A stretch of 64,000 nucleotides of DNA from Prostheceraeus crozeri. Its lineage: Eukaryota > Platyhelminthes > Polycladida > Euryleptidae. The position numbers and the translations under genes were made by a program. The stretch is from assembly GCA_907163375.1 (NCBI GenBank), contig CAJQUW010005335.1, positions 174,950-238,949 on the forward strand, written 5' to 3'. This document shows positions 20,660-32,269 of this stretch, one piece after another. A model generated the notes under the pieces. The model saw only the letters and a program-made list of their open reading frames with translations, made no database searches and was not told the origin of the DNA. The stretch's first letter is position 1; each line of letters begins with the position of its first letter.

Positions 20660-21440
20660 CACAATAGCGATGACCGATTGAAATTAGCAATGTCGGCTCC
20701 ACACAGCCACTTGTCACACTCGCCAAAAATAGCACCAGGGCAATATCTGAAGATTTGCGACGCAGTCACGTGATAGGTGATCGATAATTTGAATCCAATC
20801 GGCGAGAAGGTGTGGGTGACGCTCCACAAATAACAGCTGATTGACGGAATTCGGCTGACAATACCAGCTCGTTCAAGCAGCCACAATCAATCAAGCGTAA
20901 AGCGGAGGCACTGCAAAAGCGATGATGTCGAATTGCAACAATAGGATGAATTGACACAAAAGTAAATCCGAGTGTGCACCGGCCAAAACGAAGCAATCGA
21001 TGAATGGAATTCACAATATCCGTGGAAAATCGAGAAATCACAAAATTCCCACACAAAGGAAGAGAGCCACCAAAACCGAATGCAGCAGCAGACGGACCAG
21101 ATCCAGACGAACCCAAAGAACCAAAATTCAGTCACAAAGTCTGCAGAAAAACACCAAGACGACCAAAAATCTCCAACACAGACGGCAAGACAGACCAGAG
21201 CGCACGACCGTTCAGTTCAGTCTTCACTTTTCATGCACATGAGTCAGGATCTGTATCCGTATCTGCGCTGCATCCGCACCAAATCCACATCAAAACCACA
21301 ATAGAAGAAGTCTTCGACATTATTCTATGACTATCAGATTCAGATAAACTTAATAGGGCCATTTGTGATTTGCGGATTTTACCATTGTAGGCTGTAAGTC
21401 CAACAAACTTTTTCCGTAGGATTATTTATGGTTATTGAGC
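20660..21440 (-). other. Probable LINE 5' UTR and flank
   Basis: Sequence upstream of the minus-strand LINE ORF1. Overlapping ORFs in four frames (20659-21330) are mutually exclusive and of low complexity, rich in R, K, T, P and Q, so none is called. Around 21245-21290 the ATCCG(C/T)ATC-type words also seen at 16152-16180 and 23870-23935 occur, marking the flank. Confidence 0.4.
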
Positions 21441-22925
21441 AAAATCGTGTCTTAACTTATGACCTTAGTCCCTTCACACATCACAAATACTGAAAATCTT
21501 ATTGAGCGGTTAAACAGCAATTACTTCCCAATAACTAAAAATTCAACTTTTATATCCTTAGATGTGAAAAACCTATACCCAAGTATACCGATCATGGATG
21601 CTATTGTGGCAGTCATAGAGTTTACGAAGGAAAATTGGAACAAAATAAATAACTTTGGCATTGATTTAGAATCAATTGAAAAAATGCTCAAGTTTGTATG
21701 TTTTAACTACGAGATCGAATATAATGGCAAAAATTACCTTCAAATTAATGGCTGTCCTATGGGAGCCCATTTTAGTCCGCCTTTTGCGGTTTTGTTTATG
21801 CATAGTATTGAAAGTAAAGCCCTGCAACTTTTGAAATCACAGCACAATATATCTCCAAGCATTTATGCTCGATACATTGATGACGTAATTATGGGTCCTT
21901 TTGACAAAGACTTCGACTTTGATGTAATATTATGAACTTTTAATGGGATCGATGAGAATATTGAATTTACTCTGGAAGTTCCAAAAAACCTTATACTTAA
22001 TTTCTTGGACATAAGCATCACAGTGAAAGAAGGCAGTATGAATTATAAATGGTTTGAGAAAGAAATACATTCGGGTATTTCACTGCGCAGCGATAGTTAC
22101 GTGCCTAACCATATCAAAAACAATTACGTAAATAATAGCATCAACTACGTAAAGTGAAGATGTAGCAACGAAGCTGATTGCAAGGTAGCTTTTAATAAAC
22201 TTGAAACTAAATTAAAGCAAACATGGATTTTCAATGAAACGAAAACATAAGAAAAGTAGTAAAAGATGCAAGGAAATACGTAAAAACAGTACGTATTTAA
22301 AACTCGGATTTGTTAACGATAAAACTGATCGTGATATCCGCAAATTAATTAAAAAATACGAGTTACCGATAAATCTTGTTAGCTCCCCTAATAAAACTTT
22401 ACATAATGCCTTGAAATTCAAACAAAAAGTAGAAAAACACGAAAGTTGCCTTGTTTGTGAGAGTTTGCCTAATAAGATGAAGTGTACAGATCGGTTTTGG
22501 TATACAAATTTACATGCCATCATTGTAAAGATTTCTATATTGGTCAAACCTCGCGTCCTTTTAAGCATCGTTTTAATGAACACAAGCGTGCTGTAGATAA
22601 AGGTAATGTTGATTCGAGTGCTATGGCAGAACATTGTCTGAAATGTAGACCAAAACGTTTGACTGATTTTGACCTTGAAATTCTTGATAAGTGCAAAGAT
22701 GCATTGGACACAAGACTGACTGAAGCTCGTTACATTAAACAGTTGATTCCAAAAATCAATCGAAGAAAAGAGTTGACGGTATTTTAAACATCTCTCAACC
22801 GATAGCAGTGTATATAAGCAGCCCACATGAGCGGCCAGATCAGTTGGTTTTGGCGAATTACCCCCTGAGGAAGAGCGAACGCTCGAAACGCGTAGGGGTT
22901 GTACATATCTTTTAATTAATTATTT
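21440..22925 (+). pseudogene. Penelope-like element: RT and GIY-YIG endonuclease, broken
   Basis: The first part (21459-21935) has Penelope-type RT text: STFISLDVKNLYPSIP, NYLQINGCPMGAHFSPPFA and SIYARYIDDVIMG, where YIDD is the catalytic box. Text typical of the RT thumb follows (LEVPKNLILNFLDISI). The last part (22482-22787) is a GIY-YIG endonuclease: CHHCKDFYIGQTSRPFKHRF with the conserved N/E-bearing helix ending EARYIKQLIPKINRR. A CxxC-type pair (SCLVCESLP and FTCHHCKDF) precedes GIY-YIG, as in Neptune-like members, though this is only suggestive. The copy lacks the N-terminal RT region and has several breaks. Telomere-linked and internal Penelope-like elements are common in marine invertebrates. 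Confidence 0.93.
22860..22899 (+). ncRNA. Hammerhead-like ribozyme motif at the Penelope-like 3' end
   Basis: Stem I ACCCC (22860-22864) pairs with GGGGT (22895-22899). The core CTGAGGA (22865-22871) matches CUGANGA. Stem II GAGCG/CGCTC (22873-22877 with 22880-22884) has an AA loop, GAAA follows at 22885-22888, and a minimal stem III ACGCGT leads to GTA as possible cleavage triplet (22892-22894). One extra A at 22872 sits between the core and stem II. Type I hammerheads with tiny stem III are known in Penelope-like elements. Activity is uncertain because of the extra base. Confidence 0.6.
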
Positions 22926-22929
22926 TAAT

Positions 22930-25900
22930 CTGGTCAATAAATTTCAAGGAGAGACGAAAATCAATTTGTACACAATAAATTTGCAGATCAGCTATAAGAA
23001 TGGGTATGAACATGGCACCAATAACTAGGAAAGTAACAGTGCTATCGAGTCGGAGGAAGAGGGAGAGAAGTTCACGCAAAACTGCGAATAGCAAGCTTGA
23101 ACTAGGCTACATGTATACTAGTAATATAACCCACTATCTTTTGTGACCGGCTTTCTGCACATGAATTGTTTTCATTCCTGGTGCTGCTATAAACGAGTCT
23201 CTAGGCCAAAGTGTTTAAAAAGCATTAAATCATAAAGACTATACGGTTATCGAACTTAGAATTCTCACTTCTAAATGTTAATAGGCTTCTTCACGTGGAC
23301 ATAACTCGGCATGTTTACCCACACCCACAGGTGCTGTCCTGAGCAGACTGAATTTAGGCCTCCCTACTTATCATGACGATTGCTCATAACACGCATATGG
23401 CAGCACAGTTATTCTCACTTAGCTACTGCAAGCCCATATTTCATTTATCATTTTATTCAGCTTATACATTATATTTAGTAGGCAAATTAAAAATGTATGG
23501 ATTAGACATCCTACAAACTAAGTATGTCATACTTGTGGACTTTTTTTAAGTGCACCTGAAACCTCCTGCATGTTGAAGCCTTACTTAGCTTTTGCCCCAT
23601 CTTGACAGCGGCAGATTGTTTTTATCTGTATCTATCTGAGTGTATATTGAATGATTGGAACTTCAAAGTCATTCGTGTCACAGTGCAGCTTGTATGCGGC
23701 CTATGTACTACTGTACTAATATTGAAATTGCTTGAAACTCAGTCTAACTCAACGCTGCTGGTACAGTGTTAATAGCTTTGTAGGACCTGTTTGAGCTTGT
23801 GCCAATTATTTCATTATTCTCAGAAAGCAAAATGAGGATCGTTCAAGTCGATTGAGTCTTCTATCCGCAACATTCAAGATTTTCGATCCGCTTCCGCAAG
23901 ACATCAAATTTCCGCATCCGTATCCGCATTTGCAGATTGCCCAATGTCCACCTTGACACGTATATTCATAAATTCAATGAAATGTTAAATAAAATGTTAA
24001 AATAGTGTCAAAATCTAACAAAATGAGTGATTTTAAAATTTGACTCGCTATACATAGAACTGAGATCAGAGAAGTAGAGGAAATAAATTTAATACGACCA
24101 TTAGGAACGTCACACACCAAACATAATATTCCGTGAAATTCAGGTCATTCGGCGCATTACTTAACAAGACAAGGAGGAGGCGAATTCAACCCGCCGGATC
24201 TCAGTCCACATCATAGCCCGGCATTGAGGGTCAAAAGGAAGTTGTCATTTTTTTGTTTATTTTTGAAGGCCTATCAACATGCAACTTAGTAATGGAAAAT
24301 ATAAGGCGCAATATCGAAGACATCTCTTTTTGCTATTTTAGAGGTTATTAAGTCAGTACGAATGTGATCATGAAATATCCTCGCATCCAACGTTTCTAAC
24401 CTGTTGAACAACTCAGCCCTCCGAACGCGTCCCAATTGGCCTAATTATATCCAAACTATTGCACCAATTTTGCCAAACCAAAAATTTCATAAACCGCCAA
24501 TTTTATCAAGTTTCTATTAGATCACTGCTTGGAATGGAAAATGGCAACAAAAACTAATAAGCCATGCACTAATCGAAAGATCTGGTTAAGGTGGTTAATA
24601 AAATAATGATTATTAATCGCTCCGAGATTACATCATTGTATTGGATGAGGTCAAAGATCAAATTATAAAAACTTTCAGTTCAACTCAAATATCACTGAAA
24701 TCGTACATTTTGCTCGTAGTATTTAGTTTCTGCAGATGAAGAAACAACCCAATTCGGGGATTTTTGTCGAGACACTGAGGCTAAAAGCAAAATGATTCTG
24801 AAAAATTTTGAATAACTGCTGATCAGATGCAGAAACAAAAAGTACAAAAATAATAGAAAATCATATTATAAACATGCAGACATGATAAACAGATAATTCA
24901 AGTTCAAGGATTTTGCATTTGTGAATATTTCTATCTTAATAGGAAGAATTTTTTATGTAATCTAAACTGATTTCGTCAAGAATTGATGCAGCAATATCTA
25001 TTAGAAGTGACTAAATCATGCAAAATATTCCAAATATTCAAATTTTAAGATATCTTTCACGTCAAAAGTATTAAGCCAAATTTATTATTTGTCAAAAGTT
25101 GAATGATACGTAGAAAGTAAGCTACTAGTAATCTGGTGGCCATAGCCTGCCTGGTTTAAAAGATATTAAAAAATTCGTCAGGTGGGGGGGGGGGGGCGAA
25201 AAACACCTCCCAATGGGGCGAGGGCTAAAAGGATGTCATGCACATGATGTCCGTGCCACCGGTCGATGTCTGAAACTTCATGATGAACATTTTCTACATC
25301 CCATACCCATCGTAATGCTATTGCATTATCAGAAATTCAAGAAATACCGCAAGTTGCTGTCTTCACATCATGAATTAAAATAATAATTTTCACATAATGC
25401 TTGGAATGTCGTCCCACTTTTTAACAATCTGCTATCAATTGTCAATCACTAGTTGAACATGGAAACATAACAATGATTTAGTATCTTCAGAAAAAAACTT
25501 TTGAAAACGTAAATTACTTTGCTAATATTTCAGTCATGTTTATGCTGCCGTGCGGTTCGCATCATGACATTTTATCTTCACAGATGTAAACATCATTTAT
25601 ACGTACCAGTAATCAGATAATGCAGACAATGGAGCTCTACAGCTCATTTCCACTGTTCGGAAAGTTCTCTTATCTCTGATATATCCATGTTTAAACTGTT
25701 CAGATTTCAATAATTCTTATTTTGGCTTTGTCATTCTTCATCTTATGCCTCCTTGAACAAGAAAGAATAAAAGTTCTAAGAACATCCTGCTCTGACTTTC
25801 ATGTTCGCTTGTTTCACGGTCACTATCAAATCAACAATTAAATAGGTTGCATCTTATCTAAAGCGATTATCTAAGAACGTACCAGTTCATCGATGAGACA

Positions 25901-27140
25901 GAAGTTATTCGGTTAAGAATCAGATTATGTCACTTACATCAACAGATGTCTTCTTTCAATGTTGCGCAAATATCAACCGATATTCCGATGATGTGACATG
26001 ATTCTTTAATCTTTCTGAACTTGGGTATTTAAGAGCATCCATACTTTCTAAGATGCTGACTGATGCTGTGAAAATGAATAGACCAATAATGAAAAGTTAT
26101 CAGTAATTAAAAAGCGCATAAACTTAAATGATGTAAATAATGTAAAATTAGAATTAAATAAAAAACATAAATTTGAAAGAATTCAAATAATGTAAAATAT
26201 GACACAAAAAATGGCACCGCTACCGTTCACGAATAGATCTTGTACATGTTGTATAGTGCAGTGTTCCACAGGTTCTATTGGCATAAACGAAGCTAAATGC
26301 ATCCGAGACGTCCAGATTGTCATCCATGTGCGGCATGTCATAAAAAGCTGCAGTAGTATATCAAAATATCAGATGTTTATTTGCAAAAAGGCATTTGCAT
26401 AAACATTAAGTGAACAGTATCTTTATATACAATTTGCGAGGAACATGTAACACAATTATGGCTGCAATGAAAATTAGAGGAAGACATACCTTATAGACAA
26501 GTCTAATAAAGTCAGTGAATTAGTCAAGCCGGCAGATTCACATTAATTAGTTGTAATCCACATATTATAATTTTCTTATATCTATTCCTAATTTTCCGTC
26601 AGTCAATCCTGATGCTTAATTAATTCATGTTTATTTGAGGATCAGCCACAAAGAGCACACATCAATCATAATGATGCACATCAATTTACAAGAAACAGGA
26701 AAAATTCAAATGATTTATATCTCACCTGTGAATGATACACGTGGGTGCAAGAACATGCTAATTCTAAGACACCGCTGTGCCCAAAATACTCGGCATACGT
26801 AAAACTGTCATATAATCAAATCTATTATTCATCAACAGAGAGAACACGAAGATGCAATGAGGCAGAATTTTCAATTACAAATGATGATAAAGGAGATGAT
26901 GAGATTCTGCATTTACATAATATGATGAAATATTTACAATTACAGATGATATTTTAAAATATGAAAACATAGGTGAGGGAAAGAAATACTGTCAAGTCCC
27001 TCACATTTTCGACTCTCACGTACACCTGATGCCTATACAGTAATAGGCCTACTTTGAGCATTCAAGCAAATATTTGCCCGGAATACTCTTTAGAAGTGAG
27101 TGCATGCAAAATCATTTGTTATTGTAATTGAAAACTTCGA
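22930..27140. other. Long AT-rich stretch, no gene recognised
   Basis: Only short ORFs without motifs. ATCCGC-type words recur at 23870-23935 (GATCCGCTTCCGCAAG, CCGCATCCGTATCCGCAT). A run of 13 G lies at 25184-25196. No TIRs, SINE boxes or recognisable exons were seen. Confidence 0.45.
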
Positions 27141-27144
27141 TCGC

Positions 27145-27330
27145 GACTGCGTGCGCTGTGACTTTGTGGTAAAGTGTTCATTCTGCGTCCGGGATACCTT
27201 GGGTCAAACCCAAGACCATTAAAATAGGCGCACTCTACATTCTTGCAAAGCATTCAGCATGAAAGAATGGTGGAAAAATAAAAACTCGACCATATTGGAA
27301 GAAATGCGCTCACCTAATGTGCTCCTGAAT
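27145..27330 (+). mobile_element. tRNA-derived SINE
   Basis: An A-box-like word (GACTTTGTGGTAAAG, 27160-27174) is followed after about 27 nt by a B-box-like word (GGGTCAAACCC, 27201-27211, one base short of GGTTCAAACC spacing). This is the internal Pol III promoter layout of a tRNA head. The body continues with AATAGGCGCACTCTACATTC and an A-rich stretch (GGTGGAAAAATAAAAACTCG) near 27270. No intact tRNA cloverleaf can be folded, so it is a SINE and not a tRNA gene. Family not named. Confidence 0.65.
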
Positions 27331-27589
27331 ATAAGCAAAATTCATTTATTTATTCTAAATTGAAACTCGAACGATCATTTGGAATGCTATTTTTATAGAT
27401 TATTTTGGCCAAATGTTGAGTTCGCCAAAGATGGCATCAGATTTTGTGGTACAAGTGCAACGTCAATCATGATTTGTCGCATGCCGCTAACCTATCAAGC
27501 GATACTCTGAGATTCACTGAGGCATAATACTTGGGCAGGCTACTAGGGCTGCTAGGCTACTAGGCTACTATAGTAATACATGTGGTTGC

Positions 27590-27995
27590 ATCAAAATCAT
27601 TCACTGTATCTCCGAAGATCCAGGTGTTATGCAGGCAAACTACTCCAGCTCAGCATTCAATGGAATTATTAAAGATGTGGAATAGTTCTAAGATGGATAA
27701 GCTAAGAAAAGCACAGTTCTTGCAAAATTCATAGGTTAGAAGAATCTAGAAACTATATTTGAGGTAAAGTAGGGCTTGATGAAGCCACATGCATTTCAAT
27801 GTAAATAACCTAGTTATTTCAACGCTTCGGAAACGGCTCGCAGCATCCAAATTACCATGCATACAGGAATTTATAAATCATATTTCATTTGCGAGCTCTA
27901 ACAAGGATCGAATTCTTTTAATTGACTATTCAATATATTCTAAAATATATTTCTTCAGCGTTCGACATAGTCCTAATTGAATTTAGCCCTCATCA
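27590..27995 (+). repeat. Dispersed repeat, copy B (partner at 2075-2400)
   Basis: Words matching copy A in order: ATTATTAAAGATGTGGAATA (27667), TAGAAACTATATTTGAGGTAAAG (shortened here), AGTAGGGCTTGA (27769) and CAGCGTTCGACATAG (27956) followed by CCTAATTGAATTTAGC. The GC-rich palindromes that end copy A are absent here. Confidence 0.5.
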
Positions 27996-28728
27996 GCCCA
28001 CCAGTCTACATGTGCAGACACTGAAAATATTTTATTATCTATAACACATGCTTTTTCAAATACAGTTATTTCCATTCATTTTTATTTCTAAATATTCATA
28101 TTCTAGTTGAATAATAAGATATTTACTTGTCATGTCTAAATAGTCAAATTTAAATGATACTTATACTCAATCAGCCCACTTGTCTACATATGTAGAGACT
28201 TAAATCAGATAATTCAAATATCGATACTCTCCTAATTCTCGACAGCATCATTTCCGGATATCTATGACTAGCTCTTGTACTATACAAGTGATGGACATAA
28301 CATTACCATGCACATCTATTCTAATAATTGTCGTACCATAGCACTTCGAAATTACCAATCAGTTTGTCACATGATCTTATTACGGGACGGAGTATTAGAA
28401 TTTTATATCATCACTGTTGCTTTATAATGTAGCATTATGTCCTATAGCTTGTCTATGCTCCTAATGTATTTCCGATTTATGACATTTGTGATGTATGATC
28501 AAAGAAAATCTATGGCACCGTTCTGATATCGATAGCAGAATAGACAAATATATGCATTATCATGAATACATATACATGTGTATCTGTAAAAATATGTCTA
28601 TGTATACGATATTACTTTTTGTACCTCACTTTTTGTACATTACTATTTCCATTAGATCTATCCATTACCTTAGTTATTTCATAATAGAAAAGGACTTTTA
28701 GTAACTTTAAAAATCAATCAGCTGTTAA
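27991..28728 (+). other. AT-rich stretch with two related 40-bp blocks
   Basis: ATCAGCCCACCAGTCTACAT at 27992 and ATCAGCCCACTTGTCTACAT at 28170 lie 178 bp apart and are each followed by GTAGAGAC- or GCAGACAC-type text. They may be remnants of another decayed tandem unit. No gene seen. Confidence 0.4.
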
Positions 28729-30015
28729 TCAATTGTACTTCCCGTTGTGATGCTTTATAAAACAATTATATTTTGTATAGAAATATGTACTCAAACAATG
28801 CAAACATTGAAGAATATAGCGTAACATCATGGTGTTCAAAAGTCGTAAGTCAATTTCAATTTTTCCCCAGGAGGTACAAATTTTCAATTTTTTGGACGGA
28901 TTTTCATCTGGGATGTCATCATCCTCAACACCATCTAGAATGTCTGATTGAATTTGTTCACTAAATGACATTGAGGTTCCAGCACGAATATGAAAGCATT
29001 TTTTGGCTATATTCATGCCCATTGATATTTTCCTATCGCTGTCAATCGAATCATAGGATATTAATGATTGAGCTGATTTATGCTTTGTAACGCTCATCAC
29101 CTCACGATCAGAAATCCAGATCTTTTTAGCGTTTGAACAGCTGTTGCCCGACCGCTGTGATTCGTGTACACTTTTAATAAATTGTAGTCTACGCTTATGT
29201 CTTTCATCATTGCGTTTAATCGACACTTCCCTACAGGCACGGCATCATACCAAATTGGCATTTGATCATTTACATGATCCTTTGGACGCTGCCAAAAAGC
29301 ATCGATATTCAAATTTCTTTTCGATGTAAACTTTTTCAATGATGTAAATGGACAGTGTTTAGAATCTGGAATCATTGGAATGACACCACCATCAAAATCA
29401 GATTGCTCTTCATCTTCTCTGTGATTTTTATCAAACAGAGGAACAATGCGGAACCATTTTGAATCGGTTGAATTTTCTTCTTTAAGCTAAATGTCATGCA
29501 CCGAAGCTCATCGCGACCCCGCCTACCGAGTATACGATGATGTCCAAAAAAACTTTTCGCTGCAAATCTTTGGCCTTACGAAGATCCAAAGATTCGTAGC
29601 ACTTTGCTAAATCCTGAGGCTGGATTGCAGGCTTGTGTACTGTGTTTCCAAGTCCCTTTTGTCTTATGTCTTTGAGTTTTGCTCTATACATGTCAGAAGA
29701 TCGCTTAAAAATTATCTTGTCAGAAATGTCTATCCCAAAAGAACGCTTCAATGATCGTCGAATTCCAATTTTCAACGACAAAAATGAGTTCTTTTTGTAG
29801 TCATTTCCATTTGTTTGCAACACTGATGAACAGAACCTTGATAAGACTTCATCTAACATGTCACTGTCACTTATGATGTCATTAAGGTCAATGTTTTTCA
29901 ATTGTAGGAATTCATTGAAAATTTTGATTGAGCATTTCGTGCTTTTTTCTGTGTGTTCTGATACTGAATTATTTAACAATCTGTCACTTTCTTGGGAATC
30001 ATCTCGAAAACGTGA
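28729..30015 (-). pseudogene. Crypton-type tyrosine recombinase, broken
   Basis: The N-terminal part (29494-29979 plus upstream open text) resembles the core-binding domain of DUF3504/Crypton recombinases: TEKSTKCSIKIFNEFLQLK, with SRFCSSVLQTNG and FLSLKIGIRRSLKR. The middle part (29097-29375) has CPFTSLKKFTSKRN, DAFWQRPK, WYDAVPVGKCRLNAMMKDIS and YTNHSGRATAVQTLKRSGF, the last containing the catalytic Arg. The distal part has VMSVTKHKSAQSLISYDS, with the His and the nucleophilic Tyr. Frame changes near 29115 and around 29380-29490 break the gene. Cryptons cut and paste DNA through a Tyr-DNA intermediate. Relatives were domesticated in vertebrate ZMYM2/QRICH1/KIAA1958, but the breaks here argue for a dead transposon. 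An intron upstream of 30015 is possible. Confidence 0.85.
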
Positions 30016-30276
30016 GCTAGTCGCCCTATTTCAGTCGCTACACCGGTTGCAATACTACAGAAATTATGATCAACAAAATATCAATTCAAAATTGGAACAA
30101 ATATTTCAAAAATGATATCATAAAGATGACTTTCAAGAAATGAACTGATAAAACGGCAAGGAAATCTATGATCAGCCTCCCTAGTTCATAATATTGAGTG
30201 AACAATAACTTGCTTTCCAAGATATCAATAATTTCAGGCAACTACATAGAAAGCATTGTTTGTAGCTATAGAACAT

Positions 30277-30348
30277 ACCAAATGTACCATAGCGCTTCAG
30301 CGACATGACCTATTTGTCATGTCACTTCATCGCTATGCTACATTTGGT
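30277..30348. repeat. Hairpin, 33-bp arms
   Basis: 30277-30309 (ACCAAATGTACCATAGCG...GACATGAC) pairs with 30316-30348 (GTCATGTCAC...CATTTGGT) around a 6-nt loop, with about five mismatches. Two bases separate it from the next hairpin at 30351. Confidence 0.85.
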
Positions 30349-30350
30349 TA

Positions 30351-30446
30351 ATATCATGGATTTTTAGGGCAGTAATATCAGACATAGACGAGGCTGCGTT
30401 AACAGCCGAAACTGTCTGATATTTCTGCCCGCAAAATCCATGATAT
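30351..30446. repeat. Hairpin, about 45-bp arms with TAGACGA/GAAAC internal loop
   Basis: The left arm ATATCATGGATTTT...GGGCAG...ATATCAGACA pairs with the right arm TGTCTGATATT...CTGCCC...AAAATCCATGATAT. Near the tip an asymmetric loop TAGACGA/GAAAC surrounds a GGCTG/CAGCC stem with loop CGTTAA. This layout resembles half of a hammerhead core. It lies just upstream of the Crypton relic. Confidence 0.85.
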
Positions 30447-30449
30447 AAT

Positions 30450-32090
30450 GCTATTGTATGTAACTCTTGAGAAGTCTGCGAATATTGCAATTCTTGATCG
30501 TTGTTAGTCACAGACAATGGAGAGATGAAGAAATCTTTGAATGACTTTTATTGAAGTCTGTGAAAGTTTGCTCTCTCAATAGATTTTATTTCATGGAAAG
30601 TTTGAAAGTCTATGAATGTTTGCAAATGTGAATAGATTTGAAATTCAGATTTCTATCTAAAAATGATTTGAAATATCAGTTTACCAATTCATTCATTCAT
30701 TAATGAATTCTCAAGCTGGAGTGACGGATGACGGTTCATGGCTATCTGGTGCGGTGAGAATTCTATGTGAAATTGGCGGGCGTATAATGGTGCATTATAT
30801 ACCCTCCAATGCCGGGCAATAATGAATTTCAAACTCATTTCAATCATTTCTATGACCTCCAAAGCCATCAAGAGTGAAATACAATATAGCAATCTTGCCT
30901 TTGTGTTTATTGCAACCATTCCAACACAAGATGCCTCGTGAACGTCGCTCATGCGCAGAGGAAGGGACGAGGAGTCGTCTGAATTTACAATATTCTGATA
31001 GTAGTAAGGAACAATGATGGTGAATGATCGTCATTCGACGAGCATGATGCGTCTATAGAGGTACCTGATGCCATAGAAATTAACAATACCATAATATGCA
31101 TAGAAAGTCCTAGAATGTAAATTGCATGAAAATAATGGCACACGCCAGGGAACTTAGTTGGGGCAAAATGCAAATTGTACGAGCTGGTTTCCATGTTTTC
31201 CGAATGATATTTATATTTATCAAGCCAATTTATGATCTAGATTGCTGCCCCTTGTCCAAAGATCATGTGCACAAAAGCAATAATGAATTTACAAAATACT
31301 GCGGCGACAGGATGACAAAGAAGGAAATCCTTTAAAACGTTCTGTACGTTCATCATTTTGAAATATCGCTCCTATAATCTATCAAGAGTATAATCAGACA
31401 CATATGCAACTTGCAATGTCGATTTACAGAACATGCATTACTCCAACTTGAAATCAGAGGTCAAGAAAGATTCGATTATTATTTTGCTCTGAAAGGAGCC
31501 CTGTTCACTACATTTGAACAAATCTTTTCATGCTTTCGAAAATCAGCTTCCAAAATATCATCACATTACATCACATAAGTAATTCAATGATTAATTGAAA
31601 AGTTCCAGCAACATTTCATCTATTTGAGAAATGATTGTAAGTAAAGAAGCTTTCAGTGTGTTTATTCCAGAAAAGCACTGGGTTTCTTAACCACTTGAAG
31701 GAGAAATTAACCAATAATTAGAATTTTTATCTGTGAATTCTTGAGATGTTCTTACAACCAGCACACCGACCACTTTCAATTATGACTCTGTGAATCAAAT
31801 TTTAATTCGTAATACAGTGTTGAAAAACTGTATAATAGCTGACAATGACTGCTGCAAATAGAGACAGTAATTCATGAAATAGTGGGATATTTTACGCGAA
31901 ACAATGACACCATCTCACTTAAAATTCTCTTCATGAAAATCCTGTAATTTGCTGTCAACAACTTCCACAACCAACTAGGCAAATGTGATACAATATTTTA
32001 GATTGAATCTGATCTGCATACCATAGATTTTTCGATGTGCCATCATTGCACATAGGCAAGATATCCAACCTACATAGTACATAGGCAACG
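30450..32090. other. Non-coding stretch, nothing recognised
   Basis: Short overlapping ORFs on both strands at 30689-31335 show no family motif. A TTAACCACTTG word at 31687 could be a piggyBac-type end, but no matching right end was found. Confidence 0.4.
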
Positions 32091-32093
32091 TTT

Positions 32094-32240
32094 TCCATTT
32101 CTATTTCAGATATTTCCAAATCGATTTCAGATATCTATCAGAAACTCAACTTTGAAGATATCTTAAATTCAATTGGAGAAATCTGAAATCCATCTGGAAA
32201 TGTCTGAAATTCATTTGGAAAGATCTGAAATAGACATGGA
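32094..32240. repeat. Inverted repeat with reiterated ATTTCAGATNTTTCCA words
   Basis: 32094-32121 pairs with 32213-32240 at 26 of 28 positions. Between them the word TTTCAGAT(A/C/T)T(T)TCCA and its complement recur (near 32104, 32131, 32189, 32200 and 32221). It lies 30 bp before the piggyBac ORF start and may be a subterminal zone of that element, or an unrelated foldback. Confidence 0.6.
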
Positions 32241-32269
32241 AAAGGTGTAGTGTACTATTATCTACTTCT

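Noticed and set aside
20966-21330. Plus-strand protein rich in Lys, Pro, Gln and Thr
   Set aside because: Three overlapping frames are open at once in the same place and none has a motif; it is the antisense of the LINE 5' region.
27145-27215. Functional tRNA gene
   Set aside because: The B box is one base short and there is no acceptor stem.
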